From Planctomycetota bacterium (lineage in GTDB: Bacteria > Planctomycetota > JAJSAM01): a DNA stretch of 64,000 nucleotides. The DNA lies in the NCBI GenBank assembly GCA_024274785.1, contig JAJSAM010000042.1, forward strand, positions 62,001 through 126,000, read 5' to 3'. Positions 51,572 to 61,058 of this stretch are shown in pieces (position 1 is the first letter of the stretch; every line of letters begins with the position of its first letter). The notes beneath the pieces were generated by a model, which searched no databases, was not told the DNA's origin, and was given only the letters and a program-made list of their open reading frames with translations. A program made the position numbers and the translations under genes.

Positions 51572-54500
51572 ATGAACAGGCGGACGCAACTTCTCGCGGG
51601 GATCGGCTTGGCCGTGGCGGTGCTGATCGTCTACGCTCCGACCTTCGGCGCCGGGCTCATCGCCTGGGACGATCACGAGGTGATCGCGGAGACGCAGAAC
51701 CACACCCTGGCAGAGATCTGGACCGGGCCGGTCTACGACGCCTGGCTTCCGGTCTACTACACCTCCGTGAAGGTGATCTCGGCGGTCTTCGGCGAATCCC
51801 GCGCCTTCGGCCTGCATCTCGCCAACGTCCTGCTGCACATCCTGAATTCCTTTCTGCTGCTGTTGATTGTTTTTCGCCTCTCGAAACGGTGGGATTTCGC
51901 GTGGGGGGCGGCGTTCCTCTTCGCGCTGCATCCGGCCGCCACGGAGTCGGTCTCCTGGGTGGCGGAGCACAAGGGACTCCTTGCGTTCGCCTTCGCCGGT
52001 CTCGCGGTGCTCTCCTTCCTCGCCGCCATCGAGAAAAAGGGCGCGGGGCGCGTCGTCGGCCACCTGTTCGGACTGGCGCTGCTGTCGCTTGGATTGATGG
52101 CGAAGGGAAGCGTGCTGCCGGTGCCGCTCATCCTCGTCGTGCTCGTGGTCGGGCTCCGGTGGAAGGAACGTCGTGCCGGGTGGATCGCGGATCTCGCGCC
52201 GTGGGTGCTCCTTTCCATCGCGTTCGCCGTCCTCCACTACCAGGTGGCCCTTGCGGAAGGACCGGCCCGCGCCGCCGAGGGGGAGGCGCTCCTCCCGGTG
52301 TTCCTCGCCGACATCGGCGTGGCCGGCCGATACCTGCGGTTGATTTTTCTGCCCTTTGCAGGATTGAATCTCGTTCCGGATGTGCGCCCGGCGGAGAGCT
52401 TCTTTCAATTCGGAATTCTGTTCGGCCTGCCCTTCGTCCTGCTCCTGCTCGCGCTCCTGTTTGTCGGTTTCCGGCGAAAAGCCTCCTATCTGCCGGCACT
52501 CGCGGCCCTCGTCCTGGCGTTGGCGCCCTACAACAACCTGCTGCCTCGCACCACCACGCTCTTCGCGGAACGGTACCTGTACCTCGCCCTGCCCGCCGGC
52601 GCCGTGCTGCTTACGATGATCTGTTTCCGGACCGGCCGGCGCGGTGCCCTGGTGACCGCGGGGCTCGCTCTTCTCTTCGGTGTGTTCACGTTCGCCCGGA
52701 GTAACGTCTGGAGCGACCCGGTGGCGATTTTCCGCCATGCCGAGGCTCACACGAACTCGTGGCTCTCCGCGGCGAAGCTCGGCGACGCGCTCAAGATGGA
52801 GGCGGAGCGCTTGCAGGCCGGGGGCGGGGATCTGGCGCCCGTACTCGAAGAGGCCGTCGTGGTCTTCGAAAAGGCCGCGCGACGGGCGTCGACCCCGGAG
52901 GAGGAGGTTCGCTCCCGGATCGACCTCGCGGGGGCTCTGCTCGTCACCGGAGACGATGGCTCGGGGGCCGTGGCGGCGCTCGAGCCCGCACTCTCTCTGC
53001 TTCCGAAACTGGACCCGGCGAAACGCAGCCGCCTGGGCCTCGAAGTACACCTGAACCGGGGTACCGCGTTCTCGGTAGGGAACCTGGACGAGGAAGCCGC
53101 GAAGGCGTACCGGGAGGCCGCGCGGGAGGCGCCACGCGATCCCCGGCCTCTGATCGGGTTGGCCGAGTCCTTCGCCCGGCTCGGGAATCTCGAGCGGGCG
53201 CTCGCCGCGGCCCGCGAGGCGGTCGGCCTCGATGACCATGACGAGGGGGCGGTGATCGCCCTTGCGCAGATCCTCTACATGAAGGGCGAGGTCGCCCCGG
53301 CGATGGCCGTCCTGACGGACCACATCGCGCGAAACCCGAAGGCGGTCCGCGCCCTCTGCCTGGCCGGGGAACTCGCACTGACTCTCGGGCGGCCGGTCGA
53401 TGCGAGGGAGCGGTTCGAGAGGGCGCTCAGGGCAGCGCCGGCGCATCCGAGGGCGAAGCGGGGGATGGCGGGCGCGTCTCTGGTGCTGGCGAAGGACGCG
53501 TTGTTCAAGGGGGATCGCGGCAGGGCCGCCGAGTGGGCGAAGCGGGCCGTGGTGGAGAATCCCGCCGATCCCTCCGGGGCGATCTTTCTGGCGGGGGTGA
53601 TCTCCGACCCGGTGCGGGCCGAGGCGCTCCTCAGCAACGCGGCCAGACTCGATGGCGGGGAAGGAGCGCGTGATGGGCTGGCCGTCCTCCGGATGCGGCG
53701 GGCGCTGGCCGCCTTCGACGCGGGGGACCGGGCGACCGCGGGTGCATTCGCTCGACGGGCGATCGAAGCGTTCCCCTCCGTCATCGACCTCGGCAAAGGC
53801 GTCGCCATCCGGTCCGGGATCGACTTGCTCACCGCGACCATCCTGGACCAGACCGTCTCCGACCTGTCGCCCGTGCTGCTTGGCGTGGCCCTCTTCCTCG
53901 GCGGGCGCTTCGAGGAGGCGGATCGGGAACTGTCGGCCGCCTACCGGGATGCGGTGAATGCCGGTGGGCAAAGCAAGGTCGGGAATCTGGCGCTGCTCTT
54001 CCGGGGGCGGGCCCGGCTCGAGGCCGGCCACCGCGAGGATGCGCTCACGGATTTCGAACTCCTGGCGGATGTCGAGCCGGATCAGCCCTGGCCTCTTCTC
54101 TTCATCGCCGACGCGCTGTCGCGTTCCGCGCTCGAGGAGCAGAGCCTGGCCTTGAAGGAGAAGCGGAAGCCCCGGACCGGGAAACTCTACGAGCGGGCCC
54201 GGGCGGTGGCGGGCCGCGCCATCGAGATCGCTCCCGAACTCATGGCGCCTCTGCTTCGGCTCGGCGAGATCGAGTTCGCCTCGGGGCGCTACCTCGAATC
54301 GCTCAAGCTCTTCGCCCGGGCGCGGCGGGAGCACCCCGGCCGCACCGAGCCCCGGCTCGATCTGGCGGGACTCTACAAGACTCATTTTCTCCTGACCGAG
54401 GACCGCAAGTATCTCGATGGGGCGGAGCAGGAACTCGAGGCGGCGCTGGCGATGGATCCCGGGAATGCCCGGGTCCGGGGGGCGCTCGGGGAAGTGCTCT

Positions 54501-55414
54501 ACATGGGGACGAAGACGCGTCGGGCGGCGCAGGAGCTGTCGCGGGCGGTGGCGGAGGACCCGAGCCTCCTGTCCGCGCGGGTGATCCTCGGCTCGCTCTA
54601 CGTCCGCAGCGGACGGCAGCGCCTGAACGGGGGCGGTCCGGAAGCCGTGGAGCAGGGGCAGCGGTTCGCGCAACTCGCCCTGGCGCTCGACACCGGGATG
54701 GCCGGCCCGCATCTCCTCATGGCGGATGTCCTGCGGGTGAAGAAGGACTTCGGTCCGGCCCTGGAGCATCTCCTGAAAGCGGAGAGTCTGCAGCCGGCCG
54801 CCCCCGATCTGAAGGACGGGCAGGCGCGTTTCTACAAGGATCTCGGTTTTGCCCTCCTCTTGTCCGGCCGCAAGAAGGAAGCTTTCGAGCGCTTTGTACT
54901 GGCCGTCGCCACGGAGGCGCCGAACACCGACCTGGCGCAGGTCAAGGCGATCCTGAGTCGTGGCGAGGAGGCGGCGGCTCCCCCGGAGGAAGGGGTGGAC
55001 CCGAAAGTTGCGGAGATCCTGAGGGAGCGCTCCGAAAGGGCGCGGCGGGCGTTCCTGAAAGCAGTGGAACTGAAGGATGAACGCCAGTTCGACGCCGCGG
55101 TGCAGGCCATTCTCACGTCGCTGACCTCGCGAGAAACCGCGGAAGGCCGTTATGTCCTCGGCCAGATCCGCCGTGAGCAGGGCCGGAAGGCCGAAGCGGA
55201 GCGAGCTTTCCGGACTGCGGTGAAGCAGAAGCCCGGTCTCTACCAGGCCTGGCTCGATCTCGGCACGATCCTCTACTTCAAGAACGACGACGCCGGCGCC
55301 CTCGAGTGCTACGAGAACTACCTGCACCTCGCCGGAAACGAGGAGCCGGTGGAGACGCGAGCGGCCGTCGAGGCCAGGGTGAAGGAGATCCGGGCGGCGT
55401 TGGACGAGGAGTAA
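51572..55414 (+). CDS. TMTC-like membrane protein: GT-C-like domain plus long TPR tail
   Basis: The 1280-residue protein has about nine hydrophobic helices in its first 380 residues. Loop 1 carries the paired acidic residues of GT-C enzymes (LIAWDDHEVI). HPAATESVSWVAEHKGLLAF resembles the TMTC-type HP..TE.V motif. A long tail of TPR repeats (about residues 400-1280) follows; examples are EEAAKAYREAAREAPRDPRP and YQAWLDLGTILYFKNDDAGA. Eukaryotic TMTC proteins O-mannosylate exported proteins. Bacterial relatives are seldom characterised. It is probably an inner-membrane glycosyltransferase or flippase that works with the GT2 enzyme upstream. It starts 15 bases after asnB behind GAGGGATC. Confidence 0.82.
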   Translation: MNRRTQLLAGIGLAVAVLIVYAPTFGAGLIAWDDHEVIAETQNHTLAEIWTGPVYDAWLPVYYTSVKVISAVFGESRAFGLHLANVLLHILNSFLLLLIVFRLSKRWDFAWGAAFLFALHPAATESVSWVAEHKGLLAFAFAGLAVLSFLAAIEKKGAGRVVGHLFGLALLSLGLMAKGSVLPVPLILVVLVVGLRWKERRAGWIADLAPWVLLSIAFAVLHYQVALAEGPARAAEGEALLPVFLADIGVAGRYLRLIFLPFAGLNLVPDVRPAESFFQFGILFGLPFVLLLLALLFVGFRRKASYLPALAALVLALAPYNNLLPRTTTLFAERYLYLALPAGAVLLTMICFRTGRRGALVTAGLALLFGVFTFARSNVWSDPVAIFRHAEAHTNSWLSAAKLGDALKMEAERLQAGGGDLAPVLEEAVVVFEKAARRASTPEEEVRSRIDLAGALLVTGDDGSGAVAALEPALSLLPKLDPAKRSRLGLEVHLNRGTAFSVGNLDEEAAKAYREAAREAPRDPRPLIGLAESFARLGNLERALAAAREAVGLDDHDEGAVIALAQILYMKGEVAPAMAVLTDHIARNPKAVRALCLAGELALTLGRPVDARERFERALRAAPAHPRAKRGMAGASLVLAKDALFKGDRGRAAEWAKRAVVENPADPSGAIFLAGVISDPVRAEALLSNAARLDGGEGARDGLAVLRMRRALAAFDAGDRATAGAFARRAIEAFPSVIDLGKGVAIRSGIDLLTATILDQTVSDLSPVLLGVALFLGGRFEEADRELSAAYRDAVNAGGQSKVGNLALLFRGRARLEAGHREDALTDFELLADVEPDQPWPLLFIADALSRSALEEQSLALKEKRKPRTGKLYERARAVAGRAIEIAPELMAPLLRLGEIEFASGRYLESLKLFARARREHPGRTEPRLDLAGLYKTHFLLTEDRKYLDGAEQELEAALAMDPGNARVRGALGEVLYMGTKTRRAAQELSRAVAEDPSLLSARVILGSLYVRSGRQRLNGGGPEAVEQGQRFAQLALALDTGMAGPHLLMADVLRVKKDFGPALEHLLKAESLQPAAPDLKDGQARFYKDLGFALLLSGRKKEAFERFVLAVATEAPNTDLAQVKAILSRGEEAAAPPEEGVDPKVAEILRERSERARRAFLKAVELKDERQFDAAVQAILTSLTSRETAEGRYVLGQIRREQGRKAEAERAFRTAVKQKPGLYQAWLDLGTILYFKNDDAGALECYENYLHLAGNEEPVETRAAVEARVKEIRAALDEE

Positions 55415-55463
55415 TCCGGCGGCGGAACGACCGCCCCTCGGGGCGGTGGCGCCTGCCGCCGGA
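55415..55463. terminator. nested hairpin between convergent TMTC-like and PEP-CTERM genes
   Basis: Outer stem TCCGGCGGC (55415-55423) pairs with GCCGCCGGA (55455-55463). Inner stem ACCGCCCC (55430-55437) pairs with GGGGCGGT (55440-55447). Both are perfect. There is no T tract, but the position between two convergent stops suits a bidirectional terminator. Confidence 0.55.
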
Positions 55464-55477
55464 CCGGGCTCAGAATC

Positions 55478-56059
55478 TCAGGAACTGTGCCTGTGCCGGA
55501 AGAAGAGCAGGGCAAGAAGCCCGAGACCGGCCAGCAGCCCGCTCGCCGGAAGCGGGACGGCCGGTGGGCTGCCGCGAGGGGTGAGGGTGAGTTTCGTGAA
55601 TTGCCCGGCGCCGCCATAGATGTTCCACGCCCCGACGGCAGGAATGGCGGGGGTCGTGTACGCGAAGTCGAGCCCGCTCGGCGTCCACCAGTTGAACTGG
55701 AGCCAGAAGTCATCCGTCCCGGAGTAAATGGCCTGCCCGTTCAGCAGGCCATAGATGATGGTGTTGATGCCGCCGGTCGTGTTGAATCCCAACTCACCGA
55801 CAGTGTAGCTGTGCCCCATGATCGTCATGGAGACAGAGGTCAGTGAAACCGGGCTGAAGTTGGTGTCGGACAGCGACTCGTAGACGATGGATCCCGAAAC
55901 CGGGTCCTGCGGTGCGGTCGTTGAGCCTAAGAGCGGCACGAAACCGGTGACTTCGTAAGCCAGATCGATGGTGGCGGCCTGGACGACCCCGGCGGCCCCG
56001 CAAACGAGCAACGCCATGGCGATCAATGCGCCGGTGGTCCTGCGTATCAGCCTCTGCAT
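55478..56059 (-). CDS. PEP-CTERM-type exported protein (VPLPA variant)
   Basis: The 193-residue product has a signal peptide (RTTGALIAMALLVCGAAGVV) and a beta-rich mature part. It ends with VPLPASGLLAGLGLLALLFF then RHRHSS: the PEP-CTERM pattern of a Pro-containing motif, a membrane helix and a basic tail. Such proteins are processed by an exosortase and anchored or released at the cell surface. No exosortase is seen in the window. The ATG at 56059 follows GGGGAGGGGAG. The leader contains two perfect hairpins. The gene is convergent with the TMTC-like gene, whose operon may make the glycan that decorates it. Confidence 0.82.
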   Translation of the reverse strand: MQRLIRRTTGALIAMALLVCGAAGVVQAATIDLAYEVTGFVPLLGSTTAPQDPVSGSIVYESLSDTNFSPVSLTSVSMTIMGHSYTVGELGFNTTGGINTIIYGLLNGQAIYSGTDDFWLQFNWWTPSGLDFAYTTPAIPAVGAWNIYGGAGQFTKLTLTPRGSPPAVPLPASGLLAGLGLLALLFFRHRHSS

Positions 56060-56397
56060 ACTCCCCTCCCCGGTGGCCCCGGTGGGCCACCGCCATGAAA
56101 TCGGCCGATGGACCGCACGAAGGACGGTCCACCGGTGGGCACACGCCCCCACAACTCCGTGTGCGCGCTCCGTGCCCCCTGCCCCGGCGACTGTAGCCGA
56201 GATACGGGGAGCCGGGGAAGTATGGCAAATCAATTGATCGCATGCAATGCATAAATCGCATGAGCCAACTGCGTTGAACGCATCGAACGCGTCAGGGCGC
56301 CGCGCTGCGGTAACGGAGTTGCCGGCCCCTTGACGCCGTGACTACCTCCGGTAATCTACTTTGCAGGGAAACATGCCGGTTCGGCAGGAGGTGGCGT
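56060..56397. other. divergent regulatory region with repeats and palindromes
   Basis: Besides the two hairpins, the stretch 56230-56290 has TCAATTGA and ATGCAT palindromes, the direct repeat ATCGCATG at 56237-56244 and 56255-56262 (18 bases apart), and GAACGC twice nearby. A promoter TTGACG (56330-56335), 16-base spacer, TAATCT (56352-56357) can serve the plus strand, and TTGCAT with a 17-base spacer and CATACT the minus strand. It is a good site for regulator binding. Confidence 0.4.
56072..56091 (-). promoter_or_regulatory. leader hairpin before the PEP-CTERM gene
   Basis: GGTGGCCC (56072-56079) and GGGCCACC (56084-56091) make a perfect 8-base stem with a four-base loop, just upstream of the Shine-Dalgarno sequence. 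A second 7-base stem (TGGACCG at 56109-56115 and CGGTCCA at 56125-56131) follows. These could control translation. Confidence 0.4.
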
Positions 56398-58359
56398 TTG
56401 CTCAAGTTTCTGGTGGAGTCGGCCTACGAGCGGAAACTCTACCGCATCGCCGGGGACCGGATCGTCATCGGGCGATCGCGTGCCGCCGACATCCCGCTGC
56501 TCGACGAGGCTGCGCACAAGAGGCATGCGGAAGTGCTGAAATCCGGGGGCCGCTGGCAGTTTCGCGACCTGTCCGGGGGAGAATTGCTCCACAACGGGCA
56601 GTCCGCCGGGGAGGGCGCGCTCGGTGTCGGGGACCGGCTGACGATCGGGAGTACGGTGGTGACCTTGCAGGCGGTCTTGAGCGCGCCGGCGCCGGTCTCG
56701 GAGCCGGTCGCGCCCCCGCCGGCGCCGGTGAACTCCGAAGTCACCGGCGCACGCTCCGTTCGCCTCGATCCGGTGCATGGCGACCGTTTTACCGCTGGCG
56801 GTCTCCGCTCCGTCCTCGAGATCAACAAGCGGATCGTCCGCGAGCGCAGCGAGAAGCGGTTGCTCTCCATGATCATGGATGCGGCGATCGATCTCACGGG
56901 CGCCGAGCGGGGATTTCTGCTGCTGGTGGTGAAGGACGGGCTCCGGGTGAGTGTGGCCCACAATCTCGACGGCAATCCCCTCACGAACCCGGAAATGGAG
57001 ATCTCCCGGACGATCGCGCGCCACGCTATCGCCAAACGGCGGGCGGTGCTCTCCGACGACGCCGGCGCGGACGAGCGCTGGTCCGGGATGGAGAGCGTCG
57101 TCGCTCTTCGACTGCGGTCGGTGCTCTCGGTTCCGCTCGTTACCGAAAAGGGGGTGCTCGGTGCGCTCTACCTCGACAACCGGCTCGAGAAGGGGCTCTT
57201 CAACGAGCGCCATCTCGGGCTGCTCGAGGCATTCGCCGACCAGGCCGCGCTGGCCATCGTGAACTCCCGGTTGAACGCCGGTATGCGCCGCCGCGAAAAG
57301 GAGTTGCAGAAGAAGAACGCGGAGGTGCAGCGCCTGAACGACCGCCTGGCGGCGGAACTGACCCAGGTCCGGGAAGACCTTCGTACGAGGCAGGGTGAAC
57401 TCGAGTTTCGGTATGACTACACCCAGATCGTGGGACGGTCGAAAGCGATGTCGGAACTCCTGACGATCCTCGACAAGGTCACCGACCTGAATGTGCCGGT
57501 CTTCATCGAAGGCGAATCCGGGACGGGGAAGGAACTGGTGGCCCGGGCCCTTCACTTCAACGGTCCGCGGCGGGAAGCCTGTTTCGTCAGTGAGAACTGC
57601 TCCGCGATCCCGGAATCCCTGATCGAGAAGGTCCTCTTCGGCCACGTGAAAGGCGCGTTCACCGGTGCCGAGGAGGATGCGCCGGGGCTGTTCGAGCAGG
57701 CCCACGGCGGCACCCTCTTCCTCGACGAGGTGGGGGACATGAGCCCTGAAATGCAGAAGAAGATCCTGCGGGTTCTGCAGGAGGGAGAGGTCCGGCGCGT
57801 CGGGGGGAAGACGGTTCGGAAGTTCGATGTCCGGATCGTGGCTGCGACGAATCGCGATATCGACGGGTTGAAGGAGAGCGGTGAGTTTCGTGAGGACCTT
57901 TTCTTCCGCCTGGTGGTGGTGCGCATTCGCACTCCACCGCTGCGCGAGAGGCCGGACGATCTCCCCGTGCTCGTCGAGCATTTCCTGAGAGTCTATTGCG
58001 AGGAGATGGGAGTACCTCTGAAACCACTGGAGAGTGGCGCGCTGGACCGCCTGGCGCAATACCCCTGGCCGGGCAACGTTCGCGAACTCTCGAACGAAAT
58101 AAGGAGGGCGGTGGCTCTCTCCCCGCAGCGGATCACGGTAGAATCCCTCTCGGAACGAGTCCGCTCGGCCCTGTCCGGACCCTCCTTCGACTGGGATGTG
58201 CCAAAGCCCCTGAAGGAGGTGGTGGAGGAGGTGGAGAAGACGATGATCGCTCGTGAACTCGGCCGTCAGAACGGGAACAAGACCAGGGCCGCGGAGGTCC
58301 TCGGACTCTCGCGTCTGGGGCTCAGGAACAAGATGCAGCGCTATGGCCTCGCGCAGTGA
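56398..58359 (+). CDS. FHA-GAF-sigma54 activator (NtrC family)
   Basis: The 653-residue product has an FHA domain (residues about 5-95, IVIGRSRAADIPLLDEAAHK), a GAF domain (about 150-300), a short coiled coil, and an AAA+ sigma54-activating domain (about 345-570). The AAA+ part has Walker A GESGTGKE, GAFTGA in KGAFTGAEED, and Walker B GGTLFLDEVGDM. A Fis-type helix-turn-helix ends it (NKTRAAEVLGLSRLGLRNKM). FHA binds phosphothreonine, so a Ser/Thr kinase elsewhere may control it. The TTG at 56398 is favoured because AGGAGG lies five bases upstream, though a GTG at 56338 is in frame. It probably switches on the pilus-like genes that follow, or others. No sigma54 promoter was found here. Confidence 0.9.
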   Translation: MLKFLVESAYERKLYRIAGDRIVIGRSRAADIPLLDEAAHKRHAEVLKSGGRWQFRDLSGGELLHNGQSAGEGALGVGDRLTIGSTVVTLQAVLSAPAPVSEPVAPPPAPVNSEVTGARSVRLDPVHGDRFTAGGLRSVLEINKRIVRERSEKRLLSMIMDAAIDLTGAERGFLLLVVKDGLRVSVAHNLDGNPLTNPEMEISRTIARHAIAKRRAVLSDDAGADERWSGMESVVALRLRSVLSVPLVTEKGVLGALYLDNRLEKGLFNERHLGLLEAFADQAALAIVNSRLNAGMRRREKELQKKNAEVQRLNDRLAAELTQVREDLRTRQGELEFRYDYTQIVGRSKAMSELLTILDKVTDLNVPVFIEGESGTGKELVARALHFNGPRREACFVSENCSAIPESLIEKVLFGHVKGAFTGAEEDAPGLFEQAHGGTLFLDEVGDMSPEMQKKILRVLQEGEVRRVGGKTVRKFDVRIVAATNRDIDGLKESGEFREDLFFRLVVVRIRTPPLRERPDDLPVLVEHFLRVYCEEMGVPLKPLESGALDRLAQYPWPGNVRELSNEIRRAVALSPQRITVESLSERVRSALSGPSFDWDVPKPLKEVVEEVEKTMIARELGRQNGNKTRAAEVLGLSRLGLRNKMQRYGLAQ

Positions 58360-58650
58360 CCTTTTTTGCCGCGCCGAACGCACGCAAACCATAGGATATT
58401 ATCGACTTGACGATTGCCGGCCTTCGAAGGTAAACCTTCGGCTCCGTCCCGCTTTGCGGGGACGGACGGCGAAGTCGTTTCCTGAGGGCCGCTCCGGGTT
58501 CCCCGGAGGAAGGAAGACGCTGCTGGGCGATTCCATGTCGTCACGGAGGTTGGAGCGCGGAGAGGGTAGGCATGCCCCCCCCGCCGGGCGTCCCTTGCGG
58601 GGGACGTCTGACTCCATTCCATCCTCAACCGGCGGAAAGAGGAACCTGCC
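58360..58650. other. structured leader between two FHA genes
   Basis: No gene. Several GC-rich hairpins can form: CCGTCCCGC..GCGGGGACGG at about 58442-58470, CTCCGGG..CCCGGAG at about 58490-58505, and GGGCGTCCC..GGGGGACGTC at about 58585-58612. The run CCTTTTTTGCC at 58360-58370 follows the activator stop and may be a weak terminator. A GEMM-like riboswitch was considered and not supported. Confidence 0.3.
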
Positions 58651-61047
58651 ATGCCCAAGCTGATCATCATGCGGCCGGACAGTGCTGCAGAGGACATCGA
58701 TCTCGATACCGATTCGGTGACCATCGGCCGCGCTCCGGAGAACTCTGTAACCCTGGATGAGATCGCCTGTTCCCGTCGCCATTGCCAGATCCTGCGGATC
58801 TCGTCAGGCTACGAGATCACGGACTTGAAGAGCCGGAACGGCACCAAGGTGAACGGGGTCAAACGCGAACGCCACGTCCTGGCCGACGGCGACATCATCG
58901 AGATCGGTGCGGTCCGGATCACCTACCGCGAACGGTCCGGGTCGGAAGAGGACGTGGTGCTCGAGGACATGGTCGCGGATTCCGGCGCCGGTGGAAGCGA
59001 GTGCCATCTCGTCTACAGCGGCGGGCCGCTGGACGGCAGGAAAATTCCCCTCGCCACCGATCGCACCACTTTCGGTCGCAAGGATTCGAACGCGGTGGTG
59101 ATGAAGGATGCCATGGTGTCCTCCTACCACTGCGAGATCACTCGCGAGGATGGGGGCTACGTCCTCCGGGACCTCGGAAGCACGAACGGCTCCGTCGTCA
59201 ACGGGGACCCGGTCTCCGAAATGGCGCTGAACCACGGTTCGAGGATCAGCCTCGGGAAGACCAGGTTCATCTTCGTGGACCCCGCGGTGGCGGATTACGA
59301 GCAGGCGCTCGAAGCCGAGGGCGACGCGGACGCCGACTGGGGCATGATGCGCGCCCAGGTGGACATGGGGCGCGTCAAGCGGGCCCGCCGTGCGCGGATC
59401 GTCTGGACGCTGGTCTTTGTCGCGATCATTGGCGGCGGTGCGGCGTTTTTGATGCTGAACCCGGAGGTGATGAAGGAGTTCATGCAGACCGAGACCGTCG
59501 CCGCGGTGGAGCCGGTGCCGGGAAACCAGATCGACTTCGACGAGTTCTCGTTCGAGTCGGGCCGCTCCTGGGCGGTTCCGGAGGGCTCACTCGGCAGTTC
59601 GACCGTGACTCCGGGGCCCGCGCACCAGGGGGAATCATCCCTGCAGGTCATCGGTGATCGCGAGGGTTTCGTGCCCACCGCCGCGTTCGCGCCGGAGCCG
59701 TTCACGGTGGTCGGCGGCCGCACCTATCAGTTCTCCGCGTGGGTGCGCTTGAACCTGCCGGAGACGGCTGCTGCCGCGGCGATCATCTGGATGAAGCCCG
59801 AGGGGCCGGAAGTGGAGCGTATTTCCGCAACCGCCTGGGGTAAGGACGGGGATTGGAACCAGGTCCGGATGAACGTCACTCCGCCCGAGGGCGCGGACCA
59901 GGCGAAGCTGGCGCTGATGGTCATGGGCGCCGGCTCGGCGCGGTTCGACGACGTGGTCTTCAAGGTCGTGGCGGGCGCTCCCGACCGCCCCGTCGAGGAG
60001 ATCGAGAGCGGCGGAAGCCTCATTCGCATCGGCGACATGGGCGAAATATCCGTCGAGCGGACCGGCCAGCTTCTGCTCTGGAACGGCGGGTTCGTGGGGC
60101 TGACCGAGGATGATCGCCTGACCAGCCAGGAGCTGTGCTTCCGGCCGGACTCGGTGAAGCATTCGGTTGAGGGTTCGAAACTCTCCGGTTCGCTGCTCGT
60201 GCCCGGTGGGAAGACCGTTCGGCTTTCGATGGAAATCGTGCCGCAGCCGGACCGGATCCGCATCATCTGCCGGGTGGACAAGATCGTTCCCGGGGTGAGC
60301 GCCGTCGGCCTTGGGTTCATGGTGTCCGGCGACTACGTGTCCGAGGGCGCCACCCTTTCCGGCGACGAGGGCGCCCGCGCCGTCCACTCCGAAACCGATG
60401 AGCGGGGTGTCCGCAAGCTCATCCTCGGCGGAGCGGGCAAGCGGCTCTCCCTGGTTTCGGCCGAGCCGGCGCGCCTCAGGGTGTTCAGCGGTCGCGCCCT
60501 GCGGATGGCCTTCCTGTTGCCGGTGGGGACGGAGGAGGCGGTTTTTGAACTGGTGACCGACTTCACCGAGGAGCGGCGGGCCGCCCGGGACCTGCTCTCG
60601 TCCGCCCGGCAGTCGAAGGCCACTGGGCGCATGGGCGAGGCCATGATCAGCTACGCCCGGGTGGTGAACGAATTCCCGTTCGATGCCGGCACGCGCCTGC
60701 AGGCCAGAAACGAGCTTGCAGTGATCGCTCGCGAAGGCCAGATCCGGCTGGGCCGGGCGCAAGTGCTCTACGACGGCGCGAAGGACTTCTATGACGTGGC
60801 CGATCTGACGGAGGCCCTGCAACTGGCCGAGGGCGTCGTCCTGGACTACGAGGGCTTCAAGCTCCTCGCGGACAAGGCCGGGGAATTGGCGGCCCTGGCC
60901 CGGGGTGTCCTCGACGAGATCGAACAAGCGCGGGATGAACTTACCGCGGAGCGACTCGAGAAGCAGGCTGCGGACTGTGAGGCGAGAAACGAAATACACC
61001 TGGCCGAGGCCTTCCGGAAGGCCGCCGCGAGCATCAAGGGAAAGTAG
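58651..61047 (+). CDS. double-FHA bitopic membrane protein
   Basis: The 798-residue product has two FHA domains in the cytoplasm (about residues 5-95 with VTIGRAPENSVTLDEIACSR then LKSRNGTKVNG, and about 120-212 with TTFGRKDSNAVVMKDAMVSS then GSTNGSVVNG). A transmembrane helix lies at 250-269. The outer part has a carbohydrate-binding-like beta domain (about 285-440) and a further beta domain, and ends in a helical TPR-like tail. The FHA domains may read phosphothreonine made by a kinase. The rest would sense or scaffold envelope material. The protein directly precedes a PilM-like gene (11 bases), so it probably regulates or docks with that machine. Confidence 0.78.
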   Translation: MPKLIIMRPDSAAEDIDLDTDSVTIGRAPENSVTLDEIACSRRHCQILRISSGYEITDLKSRNGTKVNGVKRERHVLADGDIIEIGAVRITYRERSGSEEDVVLEDMVADSGAGGSECHLVYSGGPLDGRKIPLATDRTTFGRKDSNAVVMKDAMVSSYHCEITREDGGYVLRDLGSTNGSVVNGDPVSEMALNHGSRISLGKTRFIFVDPAVADYEQALEAEGDADADWGMMRAQVDMGRVKRARRARIVWTLVFVAIIGGGAAFLMLNPEVMKEFMQTETVAAVEPVPGNQIDFDEFSFESGRSWAVPEGSLGSSTVTPGPAHQGESSLQVIGDREGFVPTAAFAPEPFTVVGGRTYQFSAWVRLNLPETAAAAAIIWMKPEGPEVERISATAWGKDGDWNQVRMNVTPPEGADQAKLALMVMGAGSARFDDVVFKVVAGAPDRPVEEIESGGSLIRIGDMGEISVERTGQLLLWNGGFVGLTEDDRLTSQELCFRPDSVKHSVEGSKLSGSLLVPGGKTVRLSMEIVPQPDRIRIICRVDKIVPGVSAVGLGFMVSGDYVSEGATLSGDEGARAVHSETDERGVRKLILGGAGKRLSLVSAEPARLRVFSGRALRMAFLLPVGTEEAVFELVTDFTEERRAARDLLSSARQSKATGRMGEAMISYARVVNEFPFDAGTRLQARNELAVIAREGQIRLGRAQVLYDGAKDFYDVADLTEALQLAEGVVLDYEGFKLLADKAGELAALARGVLDEIEQARDELTAERLEKQAADCEARNEIHLAEAFRKAAASIKGK

Positions 61048-61058
61048 GGAGCACCGAC

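Noticed and set aside
51125-55327. 1400-residue minus-strand ORF opposite the TMTC-like gene
   Set aside because: Same reasons; the plus-strand frame has clear membrane helices and TPRs.
58380-58470. Possible cyclic-di-GMP (GEMM) riboswitch, prompted by GCAAACCATAG
   Set aside because: The second conserved GCAAAGCC-type segment and the closing helices are missing.
56060-58650. Sigma54 (-24/-12) promoters for the activator's targets
   Set aside because: No TGGCAC-N5-TTGC match was found in the intergenic regions read here.
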